From assembly GCA_009772935.1 (NCBI GenBank), contig WOUR01000018.1:1-64000 (forward strand): 64,000 nucleotides of DNA. Direction: 5' to 3'. The notes beneath the pieces are model-generated. The model saw only the letters and a program-made list of their open reading frames with translations. It searched no databases and was not told the DNA's origin. A program made the translations under genes and the position numbers. Of this stretch, positions 26,922 through 35,568 are shown piece by piece. Each line of letters starts with the position of its first letter. The stretch's first letter is position 1. This stretch comes from Rhodospirillaceae bacterium. Lineage in GTDB: Bacteria > Pseudomonadota > Alphaproteobacteria > Reyranellales > Reyranellaceae.

Positions 26922-28016
26922 TCATTGGAGCGCGCCACGCCAGGGGCGCTCATGTCCTGGTTGTCGACAACGCGTGAGCGCCCCTGGCGCTGCCGTGAAG
27001 TTGCCGTCGCTGCCGCCGCCGGTCAGCGGCACGTCGTTCAATTCCTTGCCGATCTCGCGATAGATCGCCTGTGCCTTCTGGAAGAGATCGGTGATGCCGG
27101 CATCCTTCTGGTAGGGCGGCCGATTCATGCCGCCTTCGACCGCGAGCTCGACCTCCTTGCCGATCGGCTCGAGGTTCAGGAACCAGTGCGTCATCTCCTC
27201 GGCCAGTTGCATGCTGGGCACGCGCAGGTCGACGTCGATCGAACACTCGGCCGGCGTCACGTTGACGCCCGAGCCGCCGCGGATCAGGCCGACGTTGCAG
27301 GTGATCCCGCGGGCATAGTCGGTCTTCTCCTCGATTCGCACGATCTGGCGGGCGATCTCGAGGATCGCGCTGCGCCCGTCCTCGTGGCGCACGCCGGCAT
27401 GGGCGGCGCGCCCCTTGGCGGTCAAGGTGAAGCGGCCGACGCCCTTGCGCGAGGTCACGACCTTGTCGCCGTCGCGGCCCGGCTCCATGACCAGCGCATA
27501 TTTGTGTCCCTTGGCCGCCGCCTCGATGCGGGCGCGCGAGGTCGGACTGCCGACCTCCTCCTCGGGAATGAACAGGAAGGTGACGGGCAGCTTGGTTTTC
27601 TTGCCCTGGCGGACCAGGTGGCGGAGCGCGTAGTAGGCGATGTAGCCGCCCGATTTCATGTCGTAGATCCCGGGGCCGAAGACGCTGTCGCCCTCTTGGC
27701 GGATCTTCAGCTCCTTCTCCTTCATCCCGAGCGGATGGACCGTGTCGAGATGGGCAAGGACCAGAATGCCCTTGCCCTGCCCCGTGCTCCATTCGGCCGG
27801 GGTCCTGGCCTCGAGGATGTCCCCGAAGCCGTCGCGACCCGGCGTGCGTTCCAGGTCGAGGCCGAGGTCGCGGAACTGGCCCTCGACCTTGTCGACCATG
27901 AGATTGACTGCCTTCGCGTCGTGGCTCGGGCTCTCGATCTCGATCCACTCGACGACCCCCTCCAGGATCTCCTTGGGATCGATCCTGGGCTCGTTCTTCA
28001 TTTGCTCGGCAGCCAT
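26922..28016 (-). pseudogene. M20-family metallopeptidase with replaced C-terminus, possibly inactive
   Basis: A 364-aa frame of the ArgE/DapE/CPG2 family. The metal ligands are visible: LAHLDTVHP (H89), VFGPGIYDMKSGG (D119), PEEEVGSP (E152/E153) and VMEPGRDG (E178). The sequence follows the family as far as TGGGSDGNFTAA. It then switches to PGALTRCRQPGHERPWRGALQ and stops, instead of the usual segment of about 35 residues with the final metal-binding histidine (GxxAH-type). The switch coincides with a 52-base inverted repeat at 26938-26989. It is last in a leftward run after the SDR gene (19 bases). I call it a probable pseudogene; an intact but unusual C-terminus cannot be excluded. Confidence 0.55.
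26938..26989. repeat. Perfect 15-bp inverted repeat with inner palindrome
   Basis: CGCCAGGGGCGCTCA (26938-26952) and TGAGCGCCCCTGGCG (26975-26989) are exact reverse complements. The 22 bases between contain the palindrome GTTGTCGACAAC (26960-26971), almost concentric with the arms. Neither side has a T-run, so this is not a standard terminator. It occupies the point where the M20 protein loses family similarity. Confidence 0.8.
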
Positions 28017-28035
28017 TGTCTCTGTCCTTTAGCGG

Positions 28036-28959
28036 TCAGATCGGATCCCAGGTGAAGTACTCGGGCGAGCGCTTCATATCGGTGAAGTAGGGCTTCATCG
28101 ACGGCACCGCGTGCTCGGCGATGTCCTCCAGGGTCCAGCCTTCGGAGTTATGCACGGACCGTACCGGGCGGTTGGCGTTGAACAGCATGATCTCGTTCAT
28201 GCGCACGCCGAAGATCTGCGAGGTGATGCCCTGCTCCTGGGCCGAGTCCGACAGGAGGTAAACCGCCATCGGCGCGATCTTGGCCGGAGTCATCTTCTTG
28301 GAGCGCTCCAGGCGGGCCTTCTGGGCCTCGGTGTCGGCGGGGATGGTGCCGATCATGCGCGTCCAGGCGAACGGCGAGATGCAATTGGAGCGGACGTTGA
28401 ACGCCGCCATGTCGAGCGCGATCGAGCGCGACAGGCCGATGATGCCCATCTTGGCCGCCGAGTAGTTGGCCTGGCCGAAATTGCCGACGAGGCCGGAGGT
28501 CGAGGTGAAATGCACGAAGGCGCCCGACTTCTGTTCCTTGAAGTAGTTGGCGGCCGCACGACTGGTGTTGAACGAGCCGTTGAGATGCACGTCGATCACC
28601 ATCTTCCAGTCCATGTGGCTCATGCGATGGAAGATGCGGTCGCGCAGGATGCCGGCATTGTTGATGACGCCGTCGATGCGGCCGAAGTTCTCGACCGCCG
28701 CCTTCACCATGCGCTCCGCGCCGGCGGGATCGGACACGCTGTCGCCATTCGGCACGGCATGGCCGCCGGCCGCCTTGATCTCCTCGCAGACCTTCTCGGC
28801 CGCCGTCGCGCTGCCGCTGCCCTCGCCGTCGACCGCGCCGCCGAGATCGTTGACCACGACCTTGGCGCCTTCCTTGGCCGCCAGCAGCGCCATCTCGCGG
28901 CCGATGCCGCCGCCCGCGCCGGTGACCAGCACGACCTTGTCCTTCAGCATGTTCGTCAT
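28036..28959 (-). CDS. SDR oxidoreductase, 3-hydroxyacyl-CoA dehydrogenase (MFE-2) type
   Basis: A 307-aa classical SDR. It has VVLVTGAGGGIGREMALLAA for NAD, VVVNDLGG, GVINNAGILRDRIFHRMS, and the catalytic serine/tyrosine/lysine in HFTSTSGLVGNFGQANYSAAK. The VVNDLGG and NNAGILRDR blocks are typical of the (3R)-hydroxyacyl-CoA dehydrogenase domain of multifunctional enzyme 2, so beta-oxidation-like chemistry is likely. The start at 28959 (MTNMLKDKVV) has GAGAGA upstream. It lies 19 bases after the MFS gene and 19 before the M20 gene, in a leftward four-gene run. Confidence 0.85.
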   Translation of the reverse strand: MTNMLKDKVVLVTGAGGGIGREMALLAAKEGAKVVVNDLGGAVDGEGSGSATAAEKVCEEIKAAGGHAVPNGDSVSDPAGAERMVKAAVENFGRIDGVINNAGILRDRIFHRMSHMDWKMVIDVHLNGSFNTSRAAANYFKEQKSGAFVHFTSTSGLVGNFGQANYSAAKMGIIGLSRSIALDMAAFNVRSNCISPFAWTRMIGTIPADTEAQKARLERSKKMTPAKIAPMAVYLLSDSAQEQGITSQIFGVRMNEIMLFNANRPVRSVHNSEGWTLEDIAEHAVPSMKPYFTDMKRSPEYFTWDPI

Positions 28960-28978
28960 CGTCTTCTCTCTCCCTCTT

Positions 28979-30193
28979 CTAATCATCCAGTTTCGGGGCG
29001 CGCGGCTCACCGCGCAACAGTCGCGCACTCAGTACCGTCGCGATCGCGAACGGCGCGAGCCCGATCACCATCGGCATCGCGACATAGCGGCTGCCGGCCA
29101 CGGCCAAGGCGGCCACGGCCACCGTGCCCATGGCGCCCATGCCCATCTGCGCGAGACCGGCCAGCGACGAGGCCGTGCCGGCGAGGCGCGGATAAAGACC
29201 GACGGCGCCGGCATTGGCATTGGCCACGATCATGCCCGTCCCGAAGCTCAGCAGCATGTGCGGCCCGACGATGGCCCACCATGTCACGATGCCCGAGAGC
29301 GAAAGAACCGCCATGCCGACCAGTGCCGCCACGTGAAACCAGCCCGAGAACATGATGATCTCGACCGGCGCGACCCTGCCGACCAGGCGGTTGTTCACGA
29401 AAGTGCCGAGCGTGAATCCACCGACCGAGAGCAGCACGATCAGGCCGAATTCGCGCGGGCTGAATCCCATGCTCTCCTGCAGCACGAAGGGCACGCCCGC
29501 CAGCATCCCGAAATTCAGCGCGAAGGCGAACCCCAGCGGCAGGATGTGCCCGAGGAAGCGGCGGTCGCGCAGCATTTCGCCCGAGCCGCGCAACAGGCTC
29601 GACAGGTCGATGCGCTCACTGCGGAACTTGTTGGTCTCGCGCAGGCCGGTCAACGTCACCAGGAACAGGATGGTGCCGAAGCCGCCCACGAACCAGAAGG
29701 TCGCCCGCCAGCTCGACCATTCGCCGAGGAATCCGCCGATCATCGGCGCCAGCGACGGCGCGATGTTCTGGCCGAGCGAAATCCAGCTCATGACCAGCGG
29801 CATCTCCTTGAACGTGTAGGCGTCGCGCGTCAGCGCACGCCCCAGCACGGAGCCCGAGGCCGCCCCCAGACCCTGCAGGATGCGCAACCCGATCAGGCCG
29901 CCGATCGAGGGCGCGAAGGCACAGGCGAAGCTCGTGATCGCAAAGAACAGCAGGCCGCCCAGCAGCACCGGCCGGCGCCCATAACGGTCGCTGAGCGGGC
30001 CGTAGAAGAGCTGGCCGACCGCGAAGCCCAGCATGTAGGTCGTCAGCGTCAGCTTCACGTTTTCCGGCGTTGCCAGGAGTTCATGGCCGACCGACGGCAT
30101 GACCGGCGTGTAGATGCTCATGGTAAGCGGGCCGAAACTGCCCAACGCCACCAGAAGCGCAATGTAGGCGGGCGACCGCGGCGTCAGGGTCAC
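28979..30193 (-). CDS. Bcr/CflA-type multidrug efflux MFS transporter
   Basis: A 404-aa 12-helix major facilitator. It begins YIALLVALGSFGPLTMSIYT and has the DHA1 motif A GQLFYGPLSDRYGRRPVLL and motif C-like LQGLGAASGSVLGRALTRD. This pattern marks the Bcr/CflA drug-proton antiporters. Its start overlaps the transglutaminase-like gene by 4 bases (ATGA) and the SDR gene follows by 19 bases, so it is in an operon. The exported compound is unknown. Confidence 0.85.
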   Translation of the reverse strand: MTLTPRSPAYIALLVALGSFGPLTMSIYTPVMPSVGHELLATPENVKLTLTTYMLGFAVGQLFYGPLSDRYGRRPVLLGGLLFFAITSFACAFAPSIGGLIGLRILQGLGAASGSVLGRALTRDAYTFKEMPLVMSWISLGQNIAPSLAPMIGGFLGEWSSWRATFWFVGGFGTILFLVTLTGLRETNKFRSERIDLSSLLRGSGEMLRDRRFLGHILPLGFAFALNFGMLAGVPFVLQESMGFSPREFGLIVLLSVGGFTLGTFVNNRLVGRVAPVEIIMFSGWFHVAALVGMAVLSLSGIVTWWAIVGPHMLLSFGTGMIVANANAGAVGLYPRLAGTASSLAGLAQMGMGAMGTVAVAALAVAGSRYVAMPMVIGLAPFAIATVLSARLLRGEPRAPKLDD

Positions 30194-30930
30194 TTGGTCT
30201 TCGCCCCGGCGGTCGCCTCTGCAGCACCCTCCGCGCCGAAATCGCCGCCCAGAGCCATCTCCTCCTGCGCCTTCGTCATGCGCGGGTAATAATGCCGGAA
30301 GGCGCCACGGATCTCCTCGAACGGGATGTCGGCGAAGACGCCCCGATAGGCGAGATATTCCATGTGGCGGCGGCCGCCGAGGTCGAACGGGTGGTAGATC
30401 GAGTCACCCTCGGCATCCCAGTCGAGCGGCTTCAGGCCGAACTTGTCGGTGAGTTCCCGGTTGAAGGCCGGCGTCGCCTTGACCCAGCGACCGTCCAGCC
30501 AGACGTCGGTGTAACCGTGGTAATAGAACACGTCGCTGCCCATCAGGTCGGACAGCCGGCGGGTCGTCATGTGGTTCCGCACGTCGGCATAACCCAGCCG
30601 CGCCGGAATGCCCACGGCGCGGCAGACCGCGGCCATGACGCCGGCCTTGTTCACGCAGTAGCCGTGCCCGGCCGCGAGTGTGGTGCTGGCGCGATAGGCG
30701 TCGCGCTTCATCGGCGTGTTGTAGGGATCGTAGCGCAGCCCGTCGCGCACGGCGTAGTACAGGCGCAGCGCCTTCTCCTGATCACTGCCCTCGCGGGCCA
30801 CGCGCCTTGCATAGGCCACGATTGTCGGGTGATGTGAATCGATCAAGTCGCCTGGGAGCCGATAGGCCTCGAAGCTGGCATCGTCACGAACGACGTCGTC
30901 GGCCGGGGTCCTGAGGGATTCGTAATCCAT
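30190..30930 (-). CDS. Transglutaminase-like cysteine peptidase-fold protein
   Basis: A 246-aa protein with a transglutaminase core. The nucleophile is C92 in LAAGHGYCVNKAGVMAAVCRA, followed by the conserved VGIPARLGYADVRNH. The histidine is H138 in YYHGYTDVWLDGRWV, and the third residue lies near KATPAFN (N157 rather than the usual aspartate). No signal peptide is visible, so it is probably cytoplasmic. It may be a protease or amidase rather than a cross-linker. First gene of the leftward run TG-MFS-SDR-M20. The last 25 residues are Ala/Gly-rich. Confidence 0.8.
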   Translation of the reverse strand: MDYESLRTPADDVVRDDASFEAYRLPGDLIDSHHPTIVAYARRVAREGSDQEKALRLYYAVRDGLRYDPYNTPMKRDAYRASTTLAAGHGYCVNKAGVMAAVCRAVGIPARLGYADVRNHMTTRRLSDLMGSDVFYYHGYTDVWLDGRWVKATPAFNRELTDKFGLKPLDWDAEGDSIYHPFDLGGRRHMEYLAYRGVFADIPFEEIRGAFRHYYPRMTKAQEEMALGGDFGAEGAAEATAGAKTK

Positions 30931-30968
30931 GTGCGGCGTTTTCTTTAAGCCAAGAGGCGGGAAAGTCC

Positions 30969-31466
30969 ATGAGCGACGGCGCGCAATTCACCCATGCGCA
31001 TATGGTGCGCTTCGAGCGGCGCCTTCCCGGCACGCCTGCACAGGCGTGGGGCTTCCTGACCGATCCCGGCCGCCTGCCCGGCTGGTATGGCGACAGCAGG
31101 ATCGAACCAAGAATAGGCGGCGCCGTATCACTGATGGGCGGCCACATTCGCGGCGTCGTCACGCAATGGCAGCCGCCCGGCCGCCTGGCCTACACATGGA
31201 ACGTGTACAATCCGGGCGACGCGACCTCGCCCTATCCCGAATCGTACGTCATCCTGACGTTGGCGGCCTCGGTGGAGGGTACGCTCCTGACACTCGAGCA
31301 CCTCCCTGTCCTGGAATCGTTCGTGAAGCTGAACGCCATGGGTTGGCACACCTTCATCGACATGGTCGAGGCCGCCGTCCGCGGCGAGGCGGTGCATGGA
31401 CGCGATCACTACATGGCCCGGAACGCCACGCACTACGGCGTAGATCTGGCCAATCCGCTGGGATGA
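30969..31466 (+). CDS. SRPBCC / AHSA1-like ligand-binding protein
   Basis: A 165-aa START/Bet v1-fold protein. It has FERRLPGTPAQAWGFLTDPG followed by LPGWYGDSRIEPRIGGAVSL and GVVTQWQPPGRLAYTWNVYN. The C-terminal helix GWHTFIDMVEAAVRG is typical of the AHSA1/polyketide-cyclase-like group. These bind hydrophobic ligands; no catalytic residue can be assigned. It is divergent from the transglutaminase gene with only 38 bases between starts, so the promoters must overlap or the region is read from one side only. Confidence 0.75.
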   Translation: MSDGAQFTHAHMVRFERRLPGTPAQAWGFLTDPGRLPGWYGDSRIEPRIGGAVSLMGGHIRGVVTQWQPPGRLAYTWNVYNPGDATSPYPESYVILTLAASVEGTLLTLEHLPVLESFVKLNAMGWHTFIDMVEAAVRGEAVHGRDHYMARNATHYGVDLANPLG

Positions 31467-31469
31467 GGT

Positions 31470-31931
31470 TCAGAGCGACGGTGGGGCGTCGGCGTCCGAC
31501 TTGACGAGGAAGTGCGCGTTGGCGGTGGCCACGGGGCGCGACCGGTCCTCCTGCCAGGCTTCGGCGAAGACGTTGACCATGCGGCGGCCCTGCTTGGTGA
31601 CCTTGGCGCAGGCGATCACGTCGACGGGACGCGCCGAGCGCAGGTAGTCGACCGTGATGTTGACGATCTTCGGCACCGTCTCGGTCTCCGTCTCCCACAG
31701 GAGATGGAAGATCGCGGCCATCTCTAGCATCGCGCCCAGGGTGCCGCCATGAATCGCCGGCAGGAAGGTGTTGCCGATCAGCTCCGGGTGATAGCGCATG
31801 CGGGTCAGCAGCTCGCCCGTGCCGTTCTCCGGCGCGATCTGCATCCAGCGTGCATAGGGGATGGCCTCGGCCAGGCGGGCGACGTTGCCCTCCTTGCGGG
31901 CCTCGGCGAGGCGTTCGAGAAGCGCGCTCAC
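31470..31931 (-). CDS. PaaI-type hotdog thioesterase, second of a coupled pair
   Basis: A 153-aa hotdog-fold protein. The family core is FLPAIHGGTLGAMLEMAAIF with the acidic residue on the central helix. NITVDYLRSARPVDVIACAK and the VATANAHFLVK strand follow. I start it at the GTG at 31931, which overlaps the upstream thioesterase stop by 4 bases (GTGA). No ATG gives a plausible N-terminus; the longer frame is an out-of-frame shadow of the upstream gene. Two different hotdog proteins made from coupled genes suggest a heteromeric thioesterase or acyl-CoA dehydratase-like pair. The substrate is an unidentified acyl-CoA. Confidence 0.75.
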   Translation of the reverse strand: MSALLERLAEARKEGNVARLAEAIPYARWMQIAPENGTGELLTRMRYHPELIGNTFLPAIHGGTLGAMLEMAAIFHLLWETETETVPKIVNITVDYLRSARPVDVIACAKVTKQGRRMVNVFAEAWQEDRSRPVATANAHFLVKSDADAPPSL

Positions 31932-32404
31932 GGCTTGTCTCCCAGCGGCAGCCGGTTCGGCTTGCCCTTGGTGCCCAGCATGAAGGTCGCGGCGGCGGCG
32001 GCGATCGGGTCCTTGGCATCGCCGTGATGGGCGAAGGCGCGGGTGAAGGCGACCGACCGGGTGATGCGATAGCACTCGGCCTCGGCGATCACCGGCTTGC
32101 CGGGCTCCGCCGGTCGCACATAGTCGATGCGCAGGTCGAGCGTCGCGAAGGGCTCCGGCGCCTTCAGCATGGTGGCCACCGACATGCCGCAGCAGCCGTC
32201 GAGCATGGCGGTGAGCGGACCGCCCGCCAGCACGCCGGTCTCGGGATTGCCGACAAGCTCCTCACGCCACTCGAGCTGCATCGAGGCAAAGCCGCGCGAG
32301 GCGCCGATCACCTTCAGGCCCAGCGCCTTGCTGTGTGGGATGTTGTCGGAAAACCACTGCTGGAAGAGCGCGATGCGCTCCTCCTTACTGGTGAGAGGAG
32401 GCAT
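31928..32404 (-). CDS. PaaI-type hotdog thioesterase, first of a coupled pair
   Basis: A 158-aa hotdog protein. The core is VLAGGPLTAMLDGCCGMSVA, with aspartate in the catalytic helix, preceded by EELVGNPETG. The following strands are TLDLRIDYVRPAEPGKPVIA and SVAFTRAFAHHGDAKDPIAA. It resembles PaaI/YdiI thioesterases that clear aryl- or acyl-CoA. The gene is followed by its paralogue through a 4-base overlap. It is divergent from the secreted-protein gene with 117 bases between starts. Confidence 0.8.
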   Translation of the reverse strand: MPPLTSKEERIALFQQWFSDNIPHSKALGLKVIGASRGFASMQLEWREELVGNPETGVLAGGPLTAMLDGCCGMSVATMLKAPEPFATLDLRIDYVRPAEPGKPVIAEAECYRITRSVAFTRAFAHHGDAKDPIAAAAATFMLGTKGKPNRLPLGDKP

Positions 32405-32521
32405 GCGATACTCCGCAGTTACTCAAGTCCGGACTCCGCCGCCGAGGCACATCGCCCGGCCCGCAGGCAGCTGAGCAAGGCTATACCGTTCAGCGGAGAT
32501 ATCGTAACGAAGAATCGTTGA

Positions 32522-33367
32522 ATGGACTTCGAGAGGGCTCAGGTGACAAAAGCATGTGCGGGCTTCGTGCTGTTGATGTTCCTTTGGTCGTCGCCCGCGT
32601 TTGCGCAGGAAGAACCCTGGGGCGGTAACGTACCGGGATGGAAGTTCACCCAGACGGCAGAGTCCGGGAACGTCGCCAACTGTCGCGCGACGCAGGGGCC
32701 AAACATCATCTCGAGGCGAAACAACGGACGCACCTATGTTTCCGTACCCGCCCCTACCGGCTTGCCGAAGGGCTGGTACAGGGAAGGCCGCGCCACCATC
32801 ATGATCGGCGGCACTGCAGAGCCAATCGACGCCGAAGTCAGCGGCCGCCTGGTATTTCACATCGACGAAGGCATTTACCCGGCGCTCATCCGGGCACACG
32901 GTTACCAGTGGCAGGTCAGCGGGCCAGGCGGGCTGGTGAAGGGTTCAGTATCGTTTTCCGGCGACATAGCGAAGGTATTCTCGGAAGTGCGTGCCTGCGC
33001 CAACGCGAACAGCACCGCTTCGCAGGCTCAGCCGGCAGCGAGCCGCACTCCCAAATGGTCCGGCGACTGGGTCTGGATCCGTCCCATGATCATCTTCGGG
33101 AAACCGGTCGACACCAAGGGCCAGCGCCTGTCGATCGAACTGCTGCAGAACAACCGCGTGAACATCTGCGTCGACCTCCGACGGAACGATACCTGCAAGA
33201 CCAACGTGCCCTTCACCGAACAAAACGACGTCTACACCCTGTCCGTAAATGGATCGGAGCTCTACGAAATTCGCGCCGTCAACGACGAGCTGCGCGGACA
33301 GTTCTGGTGGGACCGGGCGAACCGGACAAAGACGGGGCCGGACGGAACGTTCCTCCTGCAGCGATAG
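32522..33367 (+). CDS. Secreted protein of unknown function
   Basis: A 281-aa protein with a signal peptide (KACAGFVLLMFLWSSPAFA, cleavage probably after residue 28). The first half (residues 30-160) has NCRATQGPNIISRRNNGRTY and ends with RACANANSTASQAQPAASRT, a low-complexity linker. The second half (about 175-281) starts PKWSGDWVWIRPMIIFGKPV and ends in LRGQFWWDRANRTKTGPDGT, which looks like a lipocalin-like or beta-rich domain. Four cysteines could form disulfides. I recognise no family. GC and codon use look like the neighbours. It converges on the acyl-CoA dehydrogenase gene, with 7 bases between stops. Confidence 0.7.
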   Translation: MDFERAQVTKACAGFVLLMFLWSSPAFAQEEPWGGNVPGWKFTQTAESGNVANCRATQGPNIISRRNNGRTYVSVPAPTGLPKGWYREGRATIMIGGTAEPIDAEVSGRLVFHIDEGIYPALIRAHGYQWQVSGPGGLVKGSVSFSGDIAKVFSEVRACANANSTASQAQPAASRTPKWSGDWVWIRPMIIFGKPVDTKGQRLSIELLQNNRVNICVDLRRNDTCKTNVPFTEQNDVYTLSVNGSELYEIRAVNDELRGQFWWDRANRTKTGPDGTFLLQR

Positions 33368-33374
33368 GGCAGGC

Positions 33375-34547
33375 TCACAATCCCATCTGGTGGGCAGCAA
33401 GATCCTTCATGATCTCGGTCGAGCCGCCACCGATCGACATGACCTTGGTCTCGCGATAGATGCGCTCGACTTTGGCGCCCCGTAGATAGCCCGCGCCGCC
33501 GAAGATCTGCATCGCCTCGTTGGCGCAAAATTCCATGGTCGAGGTCGCAAGGTTCTTCAGCATGCAGATCTCGGCGACCGGCTTCTCGCCCTGCCCGACC
33601 CGATACGCCAGGAGTTCGAGGGTCGACCTGGCGGCATTGATGCGCATCGCCATGTCGACCAGCCGGTGGCGCACCACCTGGTTGGCGATCAGCGGCTTGC
33701 CGAACGTATGGCGCTCGCGGGCATAGGCGATGGCCTCGTCGAGGCAGACCTTGGCGTAGCCGCAGGCGCCGGCCGCCATGCCAAGCCGCTCGGAATTGAA
33801 GTTCAGCATGATGCCGATGAAGCCGCGATTCTCCTCGCCGATCAGGTTCTCGACCGGCACCTTGACGTTATCGAAGAAGAGCTGGGCGGTGTCGGACGCC
33901 CACCAGCCCATCTTCTTCAGCTTGGTGCGCGCGAAGCCCTCGCGGTCGCGCTCGATCAGCAGCAGCGATACGCCGCCCGCCCCCGGCCCGCCGGTGCGGA
34001 CCGCAACCGTATAATAGTCGGCGCGCATGCCCGAGGTGATGAACATCTTGGAGCCGTTAACGACATAGTGGTCGCCCTCGCGGCGCGCCGTGGTCTTGAG
34101 ACTGGCGACGTCCGAGCCGCCGCCGGGCTCGGTGATGGCCAGTGCGCTGATCTTCTCCCCCGCCAGGACCTCGGGCAGCACCTTGCGCTTCATCCATTCC
34201 GGTCCCAGTGCGGCGATGGGCGGTGAACCGATCGTGTGGCTGTTGAGGCTGGCATTGAGGCCGCCGCTGCCGTGGCGTGCCATCTCCTCGGCCTTGACGA
34301 TGCCGAAGAAGGGGTCCGTGGGAACGCCGCCATACTCCTCGGGGAACCCGAGTTGCAGCAGGCCCGCGGCCGAGGCCTTGCGATAGAGCTCGCGCGGGAA
34401 TTCTTCGGCCTCGTCCCACTGGTCAACATGGGGCATGAGTTCGCGCTCGACGAAGCGCCGGACGGTGCTTCGGAACGCCTCGTGCTCCTCGGTGTAGAAC
34501 GGCGACGGCGGCCTCCCCGACGGGACGGCCTGCTCGGCGAGCGACAT
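33375..34547 (-). CDS. Acyl-CoA dehydrogenase
   Basis: A 390-aa FAD-dependent acyl-CoA dehydrogenase. It has FYTEEHEAFRSTVRRFVERE at the N-terminal helix. ALAITEPGGGSDVASLKTTA followed by YVVNGSKMFITSGMRADYY forms the middle beta domain. The C-terminal helices contain QIFGGAGYLRGAKVERIYRE and IGGGSTEIM. It would insert a 2,3-double bond into an acyl-CoA and pass electrons to ETF. The start at 34547 (MSLAEQAVPSG) has CGGAG 7 bases upstream; the frame is open 28 codons further without similarity. It is divergent from the liv operon. Confidence 0.9.
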   Translation of the reverse strand: MSLAEQAVPSGRPPSPFYTEEHEAFRSTVRRFVERELMPHVDQWDEAEEFPRELYRKASAAGLLQLGFPEEYGGVPTDPFFGIVKAEEMARHGSGGLNASLNSHTIGSPPIAALGPEWMKRKVLPEVLAGEKISALAITEPGGGSDVASLKTTARREGDHYVVNGSKMFITSGMRADYYTVAVRTGGPGAGGVSLLLIERDREGFARTKLKKMGWWASDTAQLFFDNVKVPVENLIGEENRGFIGIMLNFNSERLGMAAGACGYAKVCLDEAIAYARERHTFGKPLIANQVVRHRLVDMAMRINAARSTLELLAYRVGQGEKPVAEICMLKNLATSTMEFCANEAMQIFGGAGYLRGAKVERIYRETKVMSIGGGSTEIMKDLAAHQMGL

Positions 34548-34688
34548 GAATTTCTCCGGTAGCGAGCGGTCGATCGCGTCACAGTACAGCGCGCCGGCTG
34601 AAAATCCATTGACTCTCCGCCGCGCCGCCATGTCTTATGATTCAAGTTAAACGCGAAGCCATTAACGGCCGGTTGACAGGGTTAGGGA

Positions 34689-35564
34689 ATGCTCGACTTC
34701 ATCCAGCAGCTGGTGAGCGGAATCGCGCTCGGCTGCGTCTACGGCCTGATCGCGCTGGGCTTCGTCCTCATCTACAAGGCGACGGAAGTCGTCAATTTCG
34801 CCCAGGGCGACCTGATGATGCTGGGCGGGTTCTTCGTCTTCACCTTCATAGGCCTGGTCGGCCTCGACTACTGGCTGGGCTTCCTGTTTGCCGTCTGCGC
34901 CATGGCGGTGTTCGGCATGGCGACCGAACGAATCCTGATCCGGCCGATCCTGGGCTATCCGCAATTCTCCATCGTCATGGCGACGATCGGCCTGGGCTAC
35001 TTCCTGCGCTCGATCGCCGGCATGATCTGGGGCACCGATGACCTCAAGATCGAGACCCCCTTCTCGACCGGCGTCCTGAAGCTCGGCGACCTGGTGATCG
35101 CCCACGACAAGCTGTCGGTGATCGTGGCCACCGTCATCCTGTGCGCCGTGCTCTATGCCTTCTTCAACTACACGCGGATGGGCACCGCCATGCGTGCCAC
35201 GTCGGAGAACATGCTGGCTGCCTACTACATGGGCATCCCGGTCAAGAGGGTGGTGTCGCTGATCTGGGCGATCAGCGCCGCCGTGGCCGCCACCGCCGGC
35301 GTGCTCCTGGCGCCGATCACCTTCATCCATTCCAATGTCGGCCTGGCACTCGGGCTGAAGGCCTTCCCGGCGGCGGTCCTGGGCGGCTTCGGCTCGATTC
35401 CCGGCGCCGTGATCGGCGGCCTGATCATCGGCGTCATCGAGACCCTGGCCGGCTTCTACCTGCCGCAGGGCTGGAAGGACGTCGCCCCCTACGTCGTGCT
35501 GCTGATCGTCCTGCTGGTCCGGCCGCATGGGCTGTTCGGCCCCAGCATGCGCAAGAAGGTCTGA
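34689..35564 (+). CDS. livH: Branched-chain-amino-acid-type ABC permease LivH
   Basis: A 291-aa inner-membrane permease with about 8 helices. It has FIQQLVSGIALGCVYGLIAL and the LivH signatures YKATEVVNFAQGDLMMLGGF and FPAAVLGGFGSIPGAVIGGL, the coupling loop that contacts the ATPase. It forms the channel with LivM. It is first in the unit livHMGF-fadD-livK, with 4 bases to livM. The substrate of HAAT-family systems varies: amino acids, urea, or aromatic and fatty acids. Confidence 0.92.
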   Translation: MLDFIQQLVSGIALGCVYGLIALGFVLIYKATEVVNFAQGDLMMLGGFFVFTFIGLVGLDYWLGFLFAVCAMAVFGMATERILIRPILGYPQFSIVMATIGLGYFLRSIAGMIWGTDDLKIETPFSTGVLKLGDLVIAHDKLSVIVATVILCAVLYAFFNYTRMGTAMRATSENMLAAYYMGIPVKRVVSLIWAISAAVAATAGVLLAPITFIHSNVGLALGLKAFPAAVLGGFGSIPGAVIGGLIIGVIETLAGFYLPQGWKDVAPYVVLLIVLLVRPHGLFGPSMRKKV

Positions 35565-35568
35565 GCCC

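Noticed and set aside
26938..26989. Inverted repeat as the ends of an insertion sequence.
   Set aside because: The whole element is 52 bases with no transposase and no visible target-site duplication.
34673..34678. TTGACA, a perfect -35 box, just before livH.
   Set aside because: It lies 11 bases before the ATG at 34689, leaving no room for a -10 box and leader.
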